In this document: piece after piece, positions 27,567 through 35,938 of the stretch | Numbering within the stretch: position 1 is the stretch's first letter | Layout: every line of letters begins with the position of its first letter | Assembly (NCBI GenBank): GCA_023249095.1 | Contig: JAHFDK010000015.1 | Location: forward strand, 1 to 46,852 | Direction of reading: 5' to 3' | Length of the DNA: 46,852 bases | Source: Candidatus Rokuibacteriota bacterium | Lineage (GTDB): Bacteria > Methylomirabilota > Methylomirabilia > Rokubacteriales > CSP1-6 | The notes under the pieces: generated by a model | What the model was told of the DNA's origin: nothing | Database searches by the model: none | What the model saw: the letters and a program-made list of their open reading frames with translations, nothing else | Made by a program: the position numbers and the translations under genes

Positions 27567-28459
27567 GGGCGGCACCATGCGTACAGCGAGTAAAGGTAAA
27601 GCGCCGGAGCGTTGAACAGAAGGCTGTCGATCCGATCGAGCATACCGCCGTGGCCCGGAATGAGGTCGCCCGCGTCCTTCGTCCCGATGCTCCGCTTGAT
27701 CGCGGATTCGGCGAGATCTCCGATCTGCCCGACCACGCCGAGGAGCGCCCCGGCCCCGGCCGCGCCCATGATGCTACACGCGGGAACGAGCCACACCCCC
27801 AGACCCAGCCCGGCCGCGATCGAGATCACGAGTTGCGCGATGGAGCCCTCGACGGTCTTGCGCGGGCTCAGCATCGGCGCGATTCGCTGGCGGCCGATCG
27901 CCGACCCGACCAGGTAAGCCGCGGACTCGCCGGCCCACGTGACGCCGACGAGGAACAAGACGAGGAGAGGTCCATCGGCACGGCCCTGCAGCCAGATAGC
28001 GTACCCCAAAAGCCAACCGACGTAGACGGCGCCGAACAGAGTGTTGGCAGTGGACTCGACCGGCGCGCGCCCCACGCTCCACAGGGGTGCGCTGATGATG
28101 AGCCCGACGCCGACCACGAGCACCACCTCAGGCGTCGGCATCCACCGGAGGGTCCTGCCGTCGTCCCGCGCAACAGCGTAGAGGCTCGTCGCGAAGCTCG
28201 CAGTCAACGCCCCGCCCATGCCGACGGTGAGCCAGGTGTGGATCGGGCGCCCGCTGCGCTGGAACATCCGCACGAGCTCGGCGCACGCCAGGCCGCTTGC
28301 GGCGACCACGAGCACCTGGAACATCCACGCCGGAGCGCCGACGGTCACCCACACGAACGTCGGGATCAGCACCACCGCGCTGGCGATGCGCCTCCAGACC
28401 GCCGGCACCCCGTCCACGGCATCGCGTACGGTCACGCCGGCGACCTCGGTCTTGCCCAC
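27563..28459 (-). CDS. cdsA: Phosphatidate cytidylyltransferase
   Basis: CdsA makes CDP-diacylglycerol from phosphatidate and CTP at the membrane. The 298-residue protein has about eight hydrophobic segments and the complete C-terminal signature SAIKRSIGTKDAGD followed by IPGHGGMLDRIDS. I use GTG 28459, one base after the uppS stop with AGGTG just upstream. The open frame extends to 28576 across uppS, which is not credible. A later GTG (GVTVRD) is also possible. Confidence 0.95.
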   Translation of the reverse strand: MGKTEVAGVTVRDAVDGVPAVWRRIASAVVLIPTFVWVTVGAPAWMFQVLVVAASGLACAELVRMFQRSGRPIHTWLTVGMGGALTASFATSLYAVARDDGRTLRWMPTPEVVLVVGVGLIISAPLWSVGRAPVESTANTLFGAVYVGWLLGYAIWLQGRADGPLLVLFLVGVTWAGESAAYLVGSAIGRQRIAPMLSPRKTVEGSIAQLVISIAAGLGLGVWLVPACSIMGAAGAGALLGVVGQIGDLAESAIKRSIGTKDAGDLIPGHGGMLDRIDSLLFNAPALYLYSLYAWCRP

Positions 28460-28460
28460 C

Positions 28461-29207
28461 TCACACCTTTCCGAATCGGCGCGTCCGCCCCTGGAACTCG
28501 CCCACGGCGCGATAGAGATCGCCGGGCCCGAAATCCGGCCAGAGGGTCGGCGTGAGCACCAGCTCAGTGTAGGCAATCTGCCACAGGAGAAAGTTCGAGA
28601 TCCGCATCTCGCCGCTCGTGCGGATCAGCAGGTCGGGATCGGGAATGTCGGCGGTATAGAGGGCCCCGCTGACATCCTTCTCCGAGATGTCGTCAGCCTT
28701 GAGGTCGCCAGCCTGAACCTGGCGCGCCAGCGTGCGGAACGCGTCGAGCAGCTCGTCGCGGCCCCCGTAGTTGAAGGCCATCAGCACGGTCAACCCGGTG
28801 TTGTTCCGGGTCTCGTGCACCACGTGATCGATGCCGCGACGTACGCCGGCTGGCACCCCGTGCGGCCGGCCGAGGACACGGAGCCGCGCGTTGCGAGCCA
28901 TCAACGCGGGAAGCTCCGCGTGGACCGAGCGCTCGAGGAGATTCATGAGGGTCGAGACCTCGTCCAGTGGACGGCTCCAGTTCTCCGTCGAGAACGCGTA
29001 GAGCGTGAGGTAGCGGAGCCCGAGCGTGTCGGCCGCGCGCACGATCGCACGCGCCGCCTTCACGCCCTCCCGGTGGCCCGCGACGCGGGGCAGCCCACGG
29101 CGGGTTGCCCAGCGCCCGTTGCCGTCCATGATGATGGCGACGTGCTCCGGAACGGGCTGCGAGCGGGCGGCCTCCAGCAACTCGGCCTCGCCCGGGGCCG
29201 TTGTCAT
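28461..29207 (-). CDS. uppS: Undecaprenyl diphosphate synthase
   Basis: UppS is a cis-prenyltransferase that builds the C55 carrier for cell-wall synthesis. The 248 residues contain HVAIIMDGNGRWA (catalytic Asp28), GHREGVKAAR, TLYAFSTENW, FNYGGRDEL and the RTSGEMRISNFLLWQ motif. It starts with ATG, 22 bases after frr. It is the classic frr-uppS-cdsA-dxr-rseP order. Confidence 0.97.
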   Translation of the reverse strand: MTTAPGEAELLEAARSQPVPEHVAIIMDGNGRWATRRGLPRVAGHREGVKAARAIVRAADTLGLRYLTLYAFSTENWSRPLDEVSTLMNLLERSVHAELPALMARNARLRVLGRPHGVPAGVRRGIDHVVHETRNNTGLTVLMAFNYGGRDELLDAFRTLARQVQAGDLKADDISEKDVSGALYTADIPDPDLLIRTSGEMRISNFLLWQIAYTELVLTPTLWPDFGPGDLYRAVGEFQGRTRRFGKV

Positions 29208-29229
29208 GCGACGGTCATCTCACGAAACG

Positions 29230-29793
29230 CTAGAATGACAAAATCTCCTGCTCTTTTTTCTTGAGGAGCTCCTCGACCTTCGCCACGAACTTGTCGGTGG
29301 TCTTCTGAATCTGGTCGTGACCGCGCCGTTCCTCGTCTTCGGAGATTTTCTTGTCCTTGGCCATCGCCTTGAGCCGATCGTTCGCCTCGCGGCGGATGTT
29401 GCGGACCACGACGCGCGCTTCCTCGGCGATCTTGTGCACCGTCTTCGCGAGCTGCTTGCGCCGCTCCTCCGTCGGCGACGGCATCGCCAGGCGGACGATC
29501 TTGCCGTCGTTGACCGGGGTCAGACCGAGGTCGGAGGCCATGATCGCCTTTTCGATGGCCTTGAGTTGGGTCGCCTCCCAGGGCTGGATCACCAAGCTTC
29601 GGGCGTCCGGGATCGAGATGGACGCCATCTGGTTCACCGGTGTGGGCGTCCCATAGTAGTCGACGCGGATCCCGTCGAGCAGGCCCACGGAAGCGCGGCC
29701 GGTGCGGACGGCCGCGAACTCACGCCCGAGCGCTTCGACGGCGCCCGTCATCTTCGTTTCGACATCCTTGAGCACAGGCGGCATGTCCGTCAT
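29230..29793 (-). CDS. frr: Ribosome recycling factor
   Basis: RRF splits post-termination ribosomes with EF-G. The 187 residues show the family pattern FAAVRTGRASVGLLDGIRVDYYG, SIPDARSLVIQPWE and the C-terminal long helix RREANDRLKAM...EDEERRGHDQIQK. The length is canonical (185-187). It has an ATG start with GGGAGG nine bases upstream, six bases after pyrH. Confidence 0.98.
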   Translation of the reverse strand: MTDMPPVLKDVETKMTGAVEALGREFAAVRTGRASVGLLDGIRVDYYGTPTPVNQMASISIPDARSLVIQPWEATQLKAIEKAIMASDLGLTPVNDGKIVRLAMPSPTEERRKQLAKTVHKIAEEARVVVRNIRREANDRLKAMAKDKKISEDEERRGHDQIQKTTDKFVAKVEELLKKKEQEILSF

Positions 29794-29798
29794 GTCCG

Positions 29799-30539
29799 TC
29801 AGCCTCCCGACGACACCATCGAGCCCACGGCCTCGCCGAGCACGATCCGCTTGATATTCCCGGCTCGAGTCAGATCGAAGACGATGATCGGCAGCTTGTT
29901 GTCCATGCAGAGCGAAATCGCCGCGGAATCCATCACCTGGAGGCCGCGGTTGAGCACGTCGATGTACGTCACATGGGCCAGGCGCTGCGCGTTCTTGTCC
30001 AGCTTCGGATCGGCCGAGTAGATCCCGTCGACCTTCGTAGCCTTGATGATCGCGTCGGCGCTGATCTCGACGGCGCGCAGCGCGCCCGCGGTGTCGGTTG
30101 TGAAGAACGGGTTGCCGGTGCCGGCGGCGAAGATCACGACACGCCCCTTCTCCAGGTGGCGGATCGCACGGCGGCGGATGTACGGCTCGGCGACCGCGCG
30201 CATCTCGATCGCCGAAAGGACGCGCGTTTGCAGGCCGGACTTCTCGAGCGCGTCCTGTAGCGCCAGCGCGTTGATGACCGTCGCCAGCATGCCCATGTAG
30301 TCGGCGGTGGCGCGGTCCATCCCACCGGTGCTCGCGGCGACACCACGGAAGATGTTCCCGCCGCCCATGACGATCGCGACCTGCACGCCGAGGGATGTCA
30401 CGTCGCCCACCTCGTCGGCGACCCGATCGAGCACGAGCGGGTCGATTCCGTAGCCCTGGCCCCCGGCGAGCGCTTCCCCCGAAAGCTTCAGGACGATACG
30501 GCGATACGCCGGGCGGCCGGAGCCGGCAGCCCCCGTCAT
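29799..30539 (-). CDS. pyrH: UMP kinase
   Basis: The bacterial hexameric UMP kinase (UMP to UDP) of the amino-acid-kinase fold. The 246 residues contain [11 protein letters not shown], the [10 protein letters not shown] glycine loop, [30 protein letters not shown] and [13 protein letters not shown]. Its ATG directly abuts the tsf stop. Confidence 0.98.
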   Translation of the reverse strand: MTGAAGSGRPAYRRIVLKLSGEALAGGQGYGIDPLVLDRVADEVGDVTSLGVQVAIVMGGGNIFRGVAASTGGMDRATADYMGMLATVINALALQDALEKSGLQTRVLSAIEMRAVAEPYIRRRAIRHLEKGRVVIFAAGTGNPFFTTDTAGALRAVEISADAIIKATKVDGIYSADPKLDKNAQRLAHVTYIDVLNRGLQVMDSAAISLCMDNKLPIIVFDLTRAGNIKRIVLGEAVGSMVSSGG

Positions 30540-31145
30540 CTACTCCGCCTCGCCCACCTGAAACCGGGCGAACCGCTTGACGGCGATCCGCTCACCGGTC
30601 TTGGCATTCACGCCGTCAACGAGGTCGCGGACCTTCGTCTTGCCGGTGGCGTCCTTGATGAACGGCTGCTCGAGCAGGCACTGCTCGGTGTAGAACTTCT
30701 CGAGCTTACCCTCGATGATCTTGTCGACGACCTGGGCGGGCTTCTTCTGGTCGGCCAGCTGGCCGCGGTAGATCTCGCGTTCCTTATCGACCACCTCGCC
30801 CGGGACATCCTCCCGGGCGAGGTACGCGGGGTTCGCCGCCGCGACCTGCATGCCGAGATCCTTGACGAGATCCTGGAAGGCCTCGGTCCGCGCGACGAAA
30901 TCCGTTTCGCAGTTCACCTCGACGAGCACCCCGAGCTTGGCACCGGGATGGACGTACGTCCCGACCGCGCCCTCGCGCGCCTCCCGATGCGACCGCTTGG
31001 CCGCCTGCGCCAACCCCTTCTTCCTCAGGTACTCGACGGCGCCCGGCAGATCGCCCGCGCTCGCCTGCAGCGCCTCCTTGCAGTCCATCACACCCGCGCC
31101 CGTCCGGTCGCGGAGCTCCTTCACCAGCTGCGCGGTCGCGGCCAT
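30540..31145 (-). CDS. tsf: Elongation factor Ts (short form)
   Basis: EF-Ts exchanges GDP on EF-Tu. At 201 residues it is the short form with a single core subdomain. Motifs are the UBA-like VKELRDRTGAGVMDCKEAL, VNCETDFVAR, and the C-terminal LLEQPFIKDATGKTV-like segment. It starts with ATG two bases after rpsB. Confidence 0.97.
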   Translation of the reverse strand: MAATAQLVKELRDRTGAGVMDCKEALQASAGDLPGAVEYLRKKGLAQAAKRSHREAREGAVGTYVHPGAKLGVLVEVNCETDFVARTEAFQDLVKDLGMQVAAANPAYLAREDVPGEVVDKEREIYRGQLADQKKPAQVVDKIIEGKLEKFYTEQCLLEQPFIKDATGKTKVRDLVDGVNAKTGERIAVKRFARFQVGEAE

Positions 31146-31147
31146 GG

Positions 31148-31912
31148 TTAGTTGTTCGCCTCCGCCGCCGCCAGCTCGGCGCCCTCGGCGGCCGCCTCCG
31201 GCGTCGCCGCCTCGCCCTCGTCCTTCGACAGGGTGCCGCGTCCCTCGTTGATGGCGTCGGCGATCCGCGACGTGATCAGCCGCACCGCCCGGATCGCGTC
31301 ATCATTGCCGGGGACCGGATAGTCGATCCCGGTCGGGTCGCAGTTGGTGTCCACGATCGCCACGATCGAGATACCGAGCCGCTGCGCCTCCGCCACCGCG
31401 ATCTTTTCCTTGCGAGGATCGATGATGAACACCGCGGCCGGCAGCTGCTCCATCGCCTTGATGCCGATGAGCGCCTTCTCGAGCTTCTCCCGTTCGCGGT
31501 CGAGCTCCAGGGCTTCCTTTTTCGGCAGGCGCTCGTATTCCCCGGTCTCCTTCATCTCTTCGAGCTTTTTGAGCCGGGTGATGGACTTGCGGATCGTCGC
31601 AAAGTTCGTCAGCGTCCCGCCCAGCCACCGCTGGTTGACGTAGAACATCCCGCAGCGACTCGCCTCCTCGAACACGGTCTCCTGGGCTTGCTTCTTGGTC
31701 CCGATGAAGAGCACCGTGCCCCCGCCGGCGGCGAGGTCGCGCACGAAGGCGTAGGCCTCACGGAATTTCTTGAGCGTCTTCTGGAGGTCGATGATGTAGA
31801 TGCCGTTGCGCTCGCCGAAGATGAATTTCTGCATCTTCGGGTTCCAGCGCTTGGTCTGGTGGCCGAAGTGCACTCCAGCCTCGAGCAGTTCCTTCATCGT
31901 CAACGTTGCCAT
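31148..31912 (-). CDS. rpsB: Ribosomal protein uS2
   Basis: The 254-residue S2 protein begins [19 protein letters not shown] and shows [30 protein letters not shown] and the IVDTNCDP and PGNDDAIR motifs. An Ala/Glu-rich tail follows. I take ATG 31912 because GGAGG lies immediately upstream; the frame continues to 31942 without such support. It is followed by tsf as in nearly all bacteria. Confidence 0.97.
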   Translation of the reverse strand: MATLTMKELLEAGVHFGHQTKRWNPKMQKFIFGERNGIYIIDLQKTLKKFREAYAFVRDLAAGGGTVLFIGTKKQAQETVFEEASRCGMFYVNQRWLGGTLTNFATIRKSITRLKKLEEMKETGEYERLPKKEALELDREREKLEKALIGIKAMEQLPAAVFIIDPRKEKIAVAEAQRLGISIVAIVDTNCDPTGIDYPVPGNDDAIRAVRLITSRIADAINEGRGTLSKDEGEAATPEAAAEGAELAAAEANN

Positions 31913-31957
31913 AGATCCTCCTTCGGTTTGCCTCCGCCGCACTCAATAGGCGCGCCC

Positions 31958-31974
31958 GGCCGCCCTTCGCGGCC
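31958..31974 (-). promoter_or_regulatory. Stem-loop in the rpsB leader
   Basis: The 109-bp argJ-rpsB gap contains a perfect GGCCGC/GCGGCC hairpin with a five-base loop about 46 bases upstream of rpsB. It could be the site of S2 autoregulation or the argJ 3' end. No strong promoter is visible. The adjacent GAGCCGGAGGC belongs to a motif shared with other gaps in this window. Confidence 0.45.
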
Positions 31975-32021
31975 TCCGGCTCGCACTACCACCGAAAACG
32001 CGCGGCGTGCGTGATGGTGAG

Positions 32022-33242
32022 CTACGTCGTGTACTTTGAGTTGAGACGCACGTACTCCTCGCTGAGATCGCAGGTCCAGACGCGGTCCTCGCCGCGGCCG
32101 AGCCCCAGATCGATCGTAATGTCGTATTCCGACTGTCCCATGATCTCCCGAACCCGCTCCGGGCGCACACCTTCTTTCAGCATCCCCCGCTCGACCAGAC
32201 GCTCGTCTCCGACCGCGATCGAGACCTTCTCTTGCTCGACGCGCGCCGGCGACTTGCCGAGCGCCATCATGATGCGTCCCCAGTTCGGGTCCTGCCCGTT
32301 GATCGCGGTCTTGACGAGTGGAGAGTTCGCGACGCTGCGCGCCGCGAGTAGCGCGTCTCGTCGACTCGTCGCGCCGCGCACGGCGATCGTCACCAGCTTC
32401 GTCGCGCCCTCTCCGTCGGCAACCAGCATGCGGGCGAGCTTCGTCATCAGCGCCTCGAGGCCGCCCGCGAACTGGCGCAGACCGCGGGCGCCGGACTCGA
32501 GCGGCGCGTTCTCGGCGAGACCGTTCGCGAGCACCGCCACGGTGTCGCTCGTGGACTGGTCGGAATCGACGGTCGTCCGGTTGAAGGACCGATCGACCGC
32601 ACGCCGGACGGCCGGGCCGAGCGCGCCGCGCGCGACGACCGCGTCTGTCGCGACGAAGCAGAACATGGTGGCGAGGTGCGGCTCGAGCATGGCCACACCC
32701 TTCGCGATTCCGCCGATCGTGACCGGTCGCCCGCCGACCTCGACGCGCAGCGCCGCTTCCTTGGTCCGCGTGTCGGTCGTGAGAATGGCCTCGGCCGCCG
32801 CGCGGCCCCCTTGCGGGGACAGCGACTTCGCGAGTTTGGGTAATGCGGCGCGGATCTTGTCCATCGGCAGCGGCACTCCGATGACGCCGGTTGATGCGAT
32901 CAGCACGTGGTTCGCGGGAATCCGCAGCAGCTCGCCCACGAGGCGCGTCATCTCGCGCGCGTCCTGGATACCCCGCTCGCCCGTGCAGACATTGGCGCAG
33001 CCGCTGGAGGCCACGATCGCCTGGGCCTGGCCGCCCCGCACGTGCTCCGTCGACACGAGCACCGGAGCGCCTTTCACCTGGTTCGAGGTGAACACCGCGG
33101 CGGCGCGCGCCGGCGTCGAGGAGTAGATGAGCGCGAGGTCCTTCTTGCCACTCGGCTTGATGCCCGCCACGATGCCGCCGGCGAGGATCCCTGGCACTGC
33201 CGTGACGCCGCCGTCAAGCCACTCGAGGTCTCCCGACGCCAT
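32022..33242 (-). CDS. argJ: Bifunctional glutamate N-acetyltransferase / N-acetylglutamate synthase
   Basis: ArgJ recycles the acetyl group between N-acetylornithine and glutamate in arginine synthesis. The 406-residue precursor is self-cleaved at Ala-Thr. The site is visible as KGVAMLEPHL-ATM, with nucleophile Thr192. The STGVIG oxyanion motif and DPNWGRIMMALG are intact. It starts with ATG three bases after argC. Whether it also makes acetylglutamate from acetyl-CoA cannot be read from the sequence. Confidence 0.96.
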   Translation of the reverse strand: MASGDLEWLDGGVTAVPGILAGGIVAGIKPSGKKDLALIYSSTPARAAAVFTSNQVKGAPVLVSTEHVRGGQAQAIVASSGCANVCTGERGIQDAREMTRLVGELLRIPANHVLIASTGVIGVPLPMDKIRAALPKLAKSLSPQGGRAAAEAILTTDTRTKEAALRVEVGGRPVTIGGIAKGVAMLEPHLATMFCFVATDAVVARGALGPAVRRAVDRSFNRTTVDSDQSTSDTVAVLANGLAENAPLESGARGLRQFAGGLEALMTKLARMLVADGEGATKLVTIAVRGATSRRDALLAARSVANSPLVKTAINGQDPNWGRIMMALGKSPARVEQEKVSIAVGDERLVERGMLKEGVRPERVREIMGQSEYDITIDLGLGRGEDRVWTCDLSEEYVRLNSKYTT

Positions 33243-33245
33243 GGG

Positions 33246-34295
33246 CTACGGGTACACCGGCGGCGCCTCGAGCCCCGACCGCTCGCTCCAGCCGCACATG
33301 ACGTTCAAGTTCTGAACGCCGTTCGCCGCGCCCCCCTTACCCAGGTTGTCGATCGCCGACACGCACACAGCCCGGCCAGTCCGCGGGTCCGCCACCACGG
33401 TGACGTCACAGTAGTTGGAGCCGACGACGGCGCGCGTCGTCGGGCGCTCGCCCGCGTCGAGGACACGCACGAAGGGCTCTCCGGCGTAGAACTCTCGGTA
33501 GACGTCCAGCAAGCGGCTCGTCGTCAGCGCCGTGGCGAGGGGCACCGATGCCGTCGTGAAGAGTCCGCGGTTGAGCGGCACGAGATGCGGCGTGAATGCG
33601 ACCCGCAGCGGCGCGCCCGCGAGAGCGCCGAGCTCTTGCTCGATCTCCGGCGTGTGCCGGTGCGCGGCGATCCCGTACGCCTGAACGTTCTCGTTGGCCT
33701 CGGTGAAGAGATACATCGGGTCGATCTTCCGACCCTGCGCGCCGGCGCCCGTGATTCCCGACTTGCCGTCGATCACGATCCCGTCGAGCCGAGCGAGCCC
33801 GGATCGCAGGAGCGGGGCCGTCGCGAGCACCGCGCCGGCCGGGTAACAGCCTGGCGAGGCGACGAGCGAGGCCGACGCGATCGCCTTCCTGTGCAGCTCC
33901 GGCAGTCCGTAGACCGCTTCGGCGAGCCCGGGCAGGTCGATGTGCGGCGCCTTGTACCACGTGACGTAGTCGTCAGGGTTGTGCAGCCGGTAGTCGGCCG
34001 ACAGGTCGATCGCCCGGATGCCGTGGCCGCGCAGGACCGGCACCGCCTTCTGCGACTCCATGTGGGGCAGCGCGAGGAAGACCACGTCGGCAACACCGGC
34101 GAGCCATTCGGGGTCCAGGTCGTGGAACCTGAGATCGCTGAGTCCCCGCAGGTGTGGATACGCCTTGCCCACCGGCTCGCCGGCCAGCCGGTCGGACGTT
34201 ACTCCGGTCAGGGTGACCTTCAGATGGACGGAGAGCAGCCGGAGGAGCTCGGCTCCCATATAGCCACTCGCACCGGCGACGGCGACTCGGACCAT
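33246..34295 (-). CDS. argC: N-acetyl-gamma-glutamyl-phosphate reductase
   Basis: ArgC is the NADPH-dependent third step of arginine synthesis. The 349 residues begin MVRVAVAGASGYMGAELL (Rossmann loop). They contain the catalytic Cys150 in VASPGCYPAG, GKSGITGAG and HRHTPEIEQEL. I prefer ATG 34295; a GTG at 34313 overlaps the rpsI stop and would add six residues. It forms an argCJ pair sandwiched between ribosomal genes. Confidence 0.96.
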   Translation of the reverse strand: MVRVAVAGASGYMGAELLRLLSVHLKVTLTGVTSDRLAGEPVGKAYPHLRGLSDLRFHDLDPEWLAGVADVVFLALPHMESQKAVPVLRGHGIRAIDLSADYRLHNPDDYVTWYKAPHIDLPGLAEAVYGLPELHRKAIASASLVASPGCYPAGAVLATAPLLRSGLARLDGIVIDGKSGITGAGAQGRKIDPMYLFTEANENVQAYGIAAHRHTPEIEQELGALAGAPLRVAFTPHLVPLNRGLFTTASVPLATALTTSRLLDVYREFYAGEPFVRVLDAGERPTTRAVVGSNYCDVTVVADPRTGRAVCVSAIDNLGKGGAANGVQNLNVMCGWSERSGLEAPPVYP

Positions 34296-34312
34296 GGCGG
34301 ACCGCTCTGGCA

Positions 34313-34711
34313 CTAGCGCTTCGAGTACTGGAACTTCTGGCGAGCGCCCGGCTGGCCGTACTTCTTCCGCTCGCGCATCCGCGGGTCACGGGTGAGGAGA
34401 CCCGCCTTCTTGAGCGGGACTCGGAGCTTCTCGTCGAAGCGCGCCAGCGCCCGTGCCAGTCCGTGACGGATCGCGCCCGCCTGCCCCGACGGACCGCCTC
34501 CCCGCACGGTCGCGAAGACGTCGAACTGTCCGACGGTGCTCGTCACCTCCAGCGGCTGCGCAATGATCATTCGAAGGGTCTCGCGCGGGAAGTAGTCGTC
34601 GAAGGCCCGCCGGTTCACGACGATTCGCCCGGCCCCGGGCCGGATCCATACGCGCCCGACGGACGTCTTGCGGCGGCCCGTCGCGTAGAACCTGTCGACC
34701 ACGGCGGCCAT
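34313..34711 (-). CDS. rpsI: Ribosomal protein uS9
   Basis: The 132-residue S9 protein shows [19 protein letters not shown], the [19 protein letters not shown] core and the C-terminal [25 protein letters not shown]-type tail that reaches the P-site tRNA. Its ATG overlaps the rplM stop (TGATG). The open frame upstream to 34849 is inside rplM. Confidence 0.97.
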   Translation of the reverse strand: MAAVVDRFYATGRRKTSVGRVWIRPGAGRIVVNRRAFDDYFPRETLRMIIAQPLEVTSTVGQFDVFATVRGGGPSGQAGAIRHGLARALARFDEKLRVPLKKAGLLTRDPRMRERKKYGQPGARQKFQYSKR

Positions 34712-35154
34712 CAGCGGGCCTCGGCCTTCGTCGTGAGGGTTTCGGGCTGTTGGGCCTGGTGTGGATGCGTGGCGCCGCGGTAGACCTTCATCTTCTTCGC
34801 CATGGCCCTCCCGAGTCGATTCTTTGGCAACATGCCCTGGACCGCCCACTCGATGACGCGCTCGGGGTGGGTCCTGAGCATCGTTTCGGCTCGGACCTCC
34901 CGCAAGCCTCCGATGTACCCGGAGTGCCAGCGGTATAGCTTGTCGTGGAGTTTGCGTCCCGTGAGGTGCACCTTCGCGGCGTTGACCACGACGACGTGGT
35001 CACCGACATCGAGGTGGGGCACGAATGTCGGCTTGTGCTTTCCACGGAGGATTGACGCGACGCGGCTCGCGAGCCGTCCGAGGACCTGACCCTCGGCGTC
35101 CACGATGAACCACTTGCGCTGGATTTCAGTTTCCTTCAGCAACGGCGTCGGCAT
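34711..35154 (-). CDS. rplM: Ribosomal protein uL13
   Basis: The 147-residue L13 protein contains [37 protein letters not shown] and the [21 protein letters not shown] signature. It starts with ATG, with AGGGGA five bases upstream. It is the first gene of the long ribosomal-arginine-isoprenoid series, and a promoter candidate precedes it. Confidence 0.97.
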   Translation of the reverse strand: MPTPLLKETEIQRKWFIVDAEGQVLGRLASRVASILRGKHKPTFVPHLDVGDHVVVVNAAKVHLTGRKLHDKLYRWHSGYIGGLREVRAETMLRTHPERVIEWAVQGMLPKNRLGRAMAKKMKVYRGATHPHQAQQPETLTTKAEAR

Positions 35155-35211
35155 CAGCTTCCCCTTGACGGCTCTAAGTAGGCGTCCAGATGGAAAAATT
35201 CGTGACGCTAT

Positions 35212-35240
35212 ACATTAAAGGAGAACACGGGGCCTGTCAA
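35212..35240 (-). promoter_or_regulatory. Promoter candidate for rplM-rpsI and downstream genes
   Basis: A perfect TTGACA (35240-35235) is followed after 17 bp by TAATGT (35217-35212), in a locally AT-rich stretch. The nth stop codon TGA lies inside the -35 hexamer. The leader to rplM would be about 50 bases. The -10 matches consensus at only three positions. Confidence 0.55.
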
Positions 35241-35893
35241 CGAATCTTGGTCTTGCGGGGCCATGGGCAGAGCACCCGCACGGGACACGCCGGACACAGA
35301 GGCTTCTTCGCAGCACAGCATCTCCGACCGTGGCTCTGGAAGAGGTGGGTCGACAGCGTCCACTCGCCTCGTGGCAGCACGTCGCCGAGCTGGTTGTGGA
35401 TCTCGTCGGGGTCCTCGGAGCGCGCCAGCCCCAGTCGTTGGGAGACACGGAACACGTGCGTGTCGACCGCGATCGCCTGCTCGCCGAAGGCGTTGCCGAG
35501 GAGTACGTTCGCCGTCTTGAGACCCACTCCCGGAAGCGCCGTCAGCGCCTCGCGGGAGCGTGGTACCTCGCCGCCATGCTTCTCGACGAGCGCCTTCGCC
35601 ATGCCGATGATCGAGCGGGTCTTCGCGCGGTAGAAGCCTGTGGAGCGGACCTCCTGCTCCAGGATCGCAGGCTCGGCGCGTACGTAGTCCCGAGCACCCG
35701 GGTATTTCTTGAAGAGCGCCGGGGTCACCATGTTCACCCGCTCGTCGGTGCATTGGGCGGAGAGAATCGTGGCCACCAGAAGTTCGAGTGGATTCCCGAA
35801 ATCGAGAGCGATCTTGGTGTCGGGATAGGACTTCTTGAGCTCGCGAATGATCCTTCGGGCTCGGGACCGCTTAGCTTCCCGTGACTCTCGCAT
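35237..35893 (-). CDS. nth: Endonuclease III
   Basis: A base-excision-repair glycosylase/AP lyase for oxidised pyrimidines. The 218 residues carry the helix-hairpin-helix LPGVGLKTANVLL with catalytic Lys126, the catalytic Asp144 in AVDTHVFRV, and a complete C-x6-C-x2-C-x5-C iron-sulfur loop (Cys193, 200, 203, 209). It starts with ATG, with GAGGGGAG upstream, 45 bases after the aminotransferase. Confidence 0.97.
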   Translation of the reverse strand: MRESREAKRSRARRIIRELKKSYPDTKIALDFGNPLELLVATILSAQCTDERVNMVTPALFKKYPGARDYVRAEPAILEQEVRSTGFYRAKTRSIIGMAKALVEKHGGEVPRSREALTALPGVGLKTANVLLGNAFGEQAIAVDTHVFRVSQRLGLARSEDPDEIHNQLGDVLPRGEWTLSTHLFQSHGRRCCAAKKPLCPACPVRVLCPWPRKTKIR

Positions 35894-35938
35894 GACCCGC
35901 TCCCCTCGGCGTTGGCGGAGACCCTGATGGCCTCCGGC

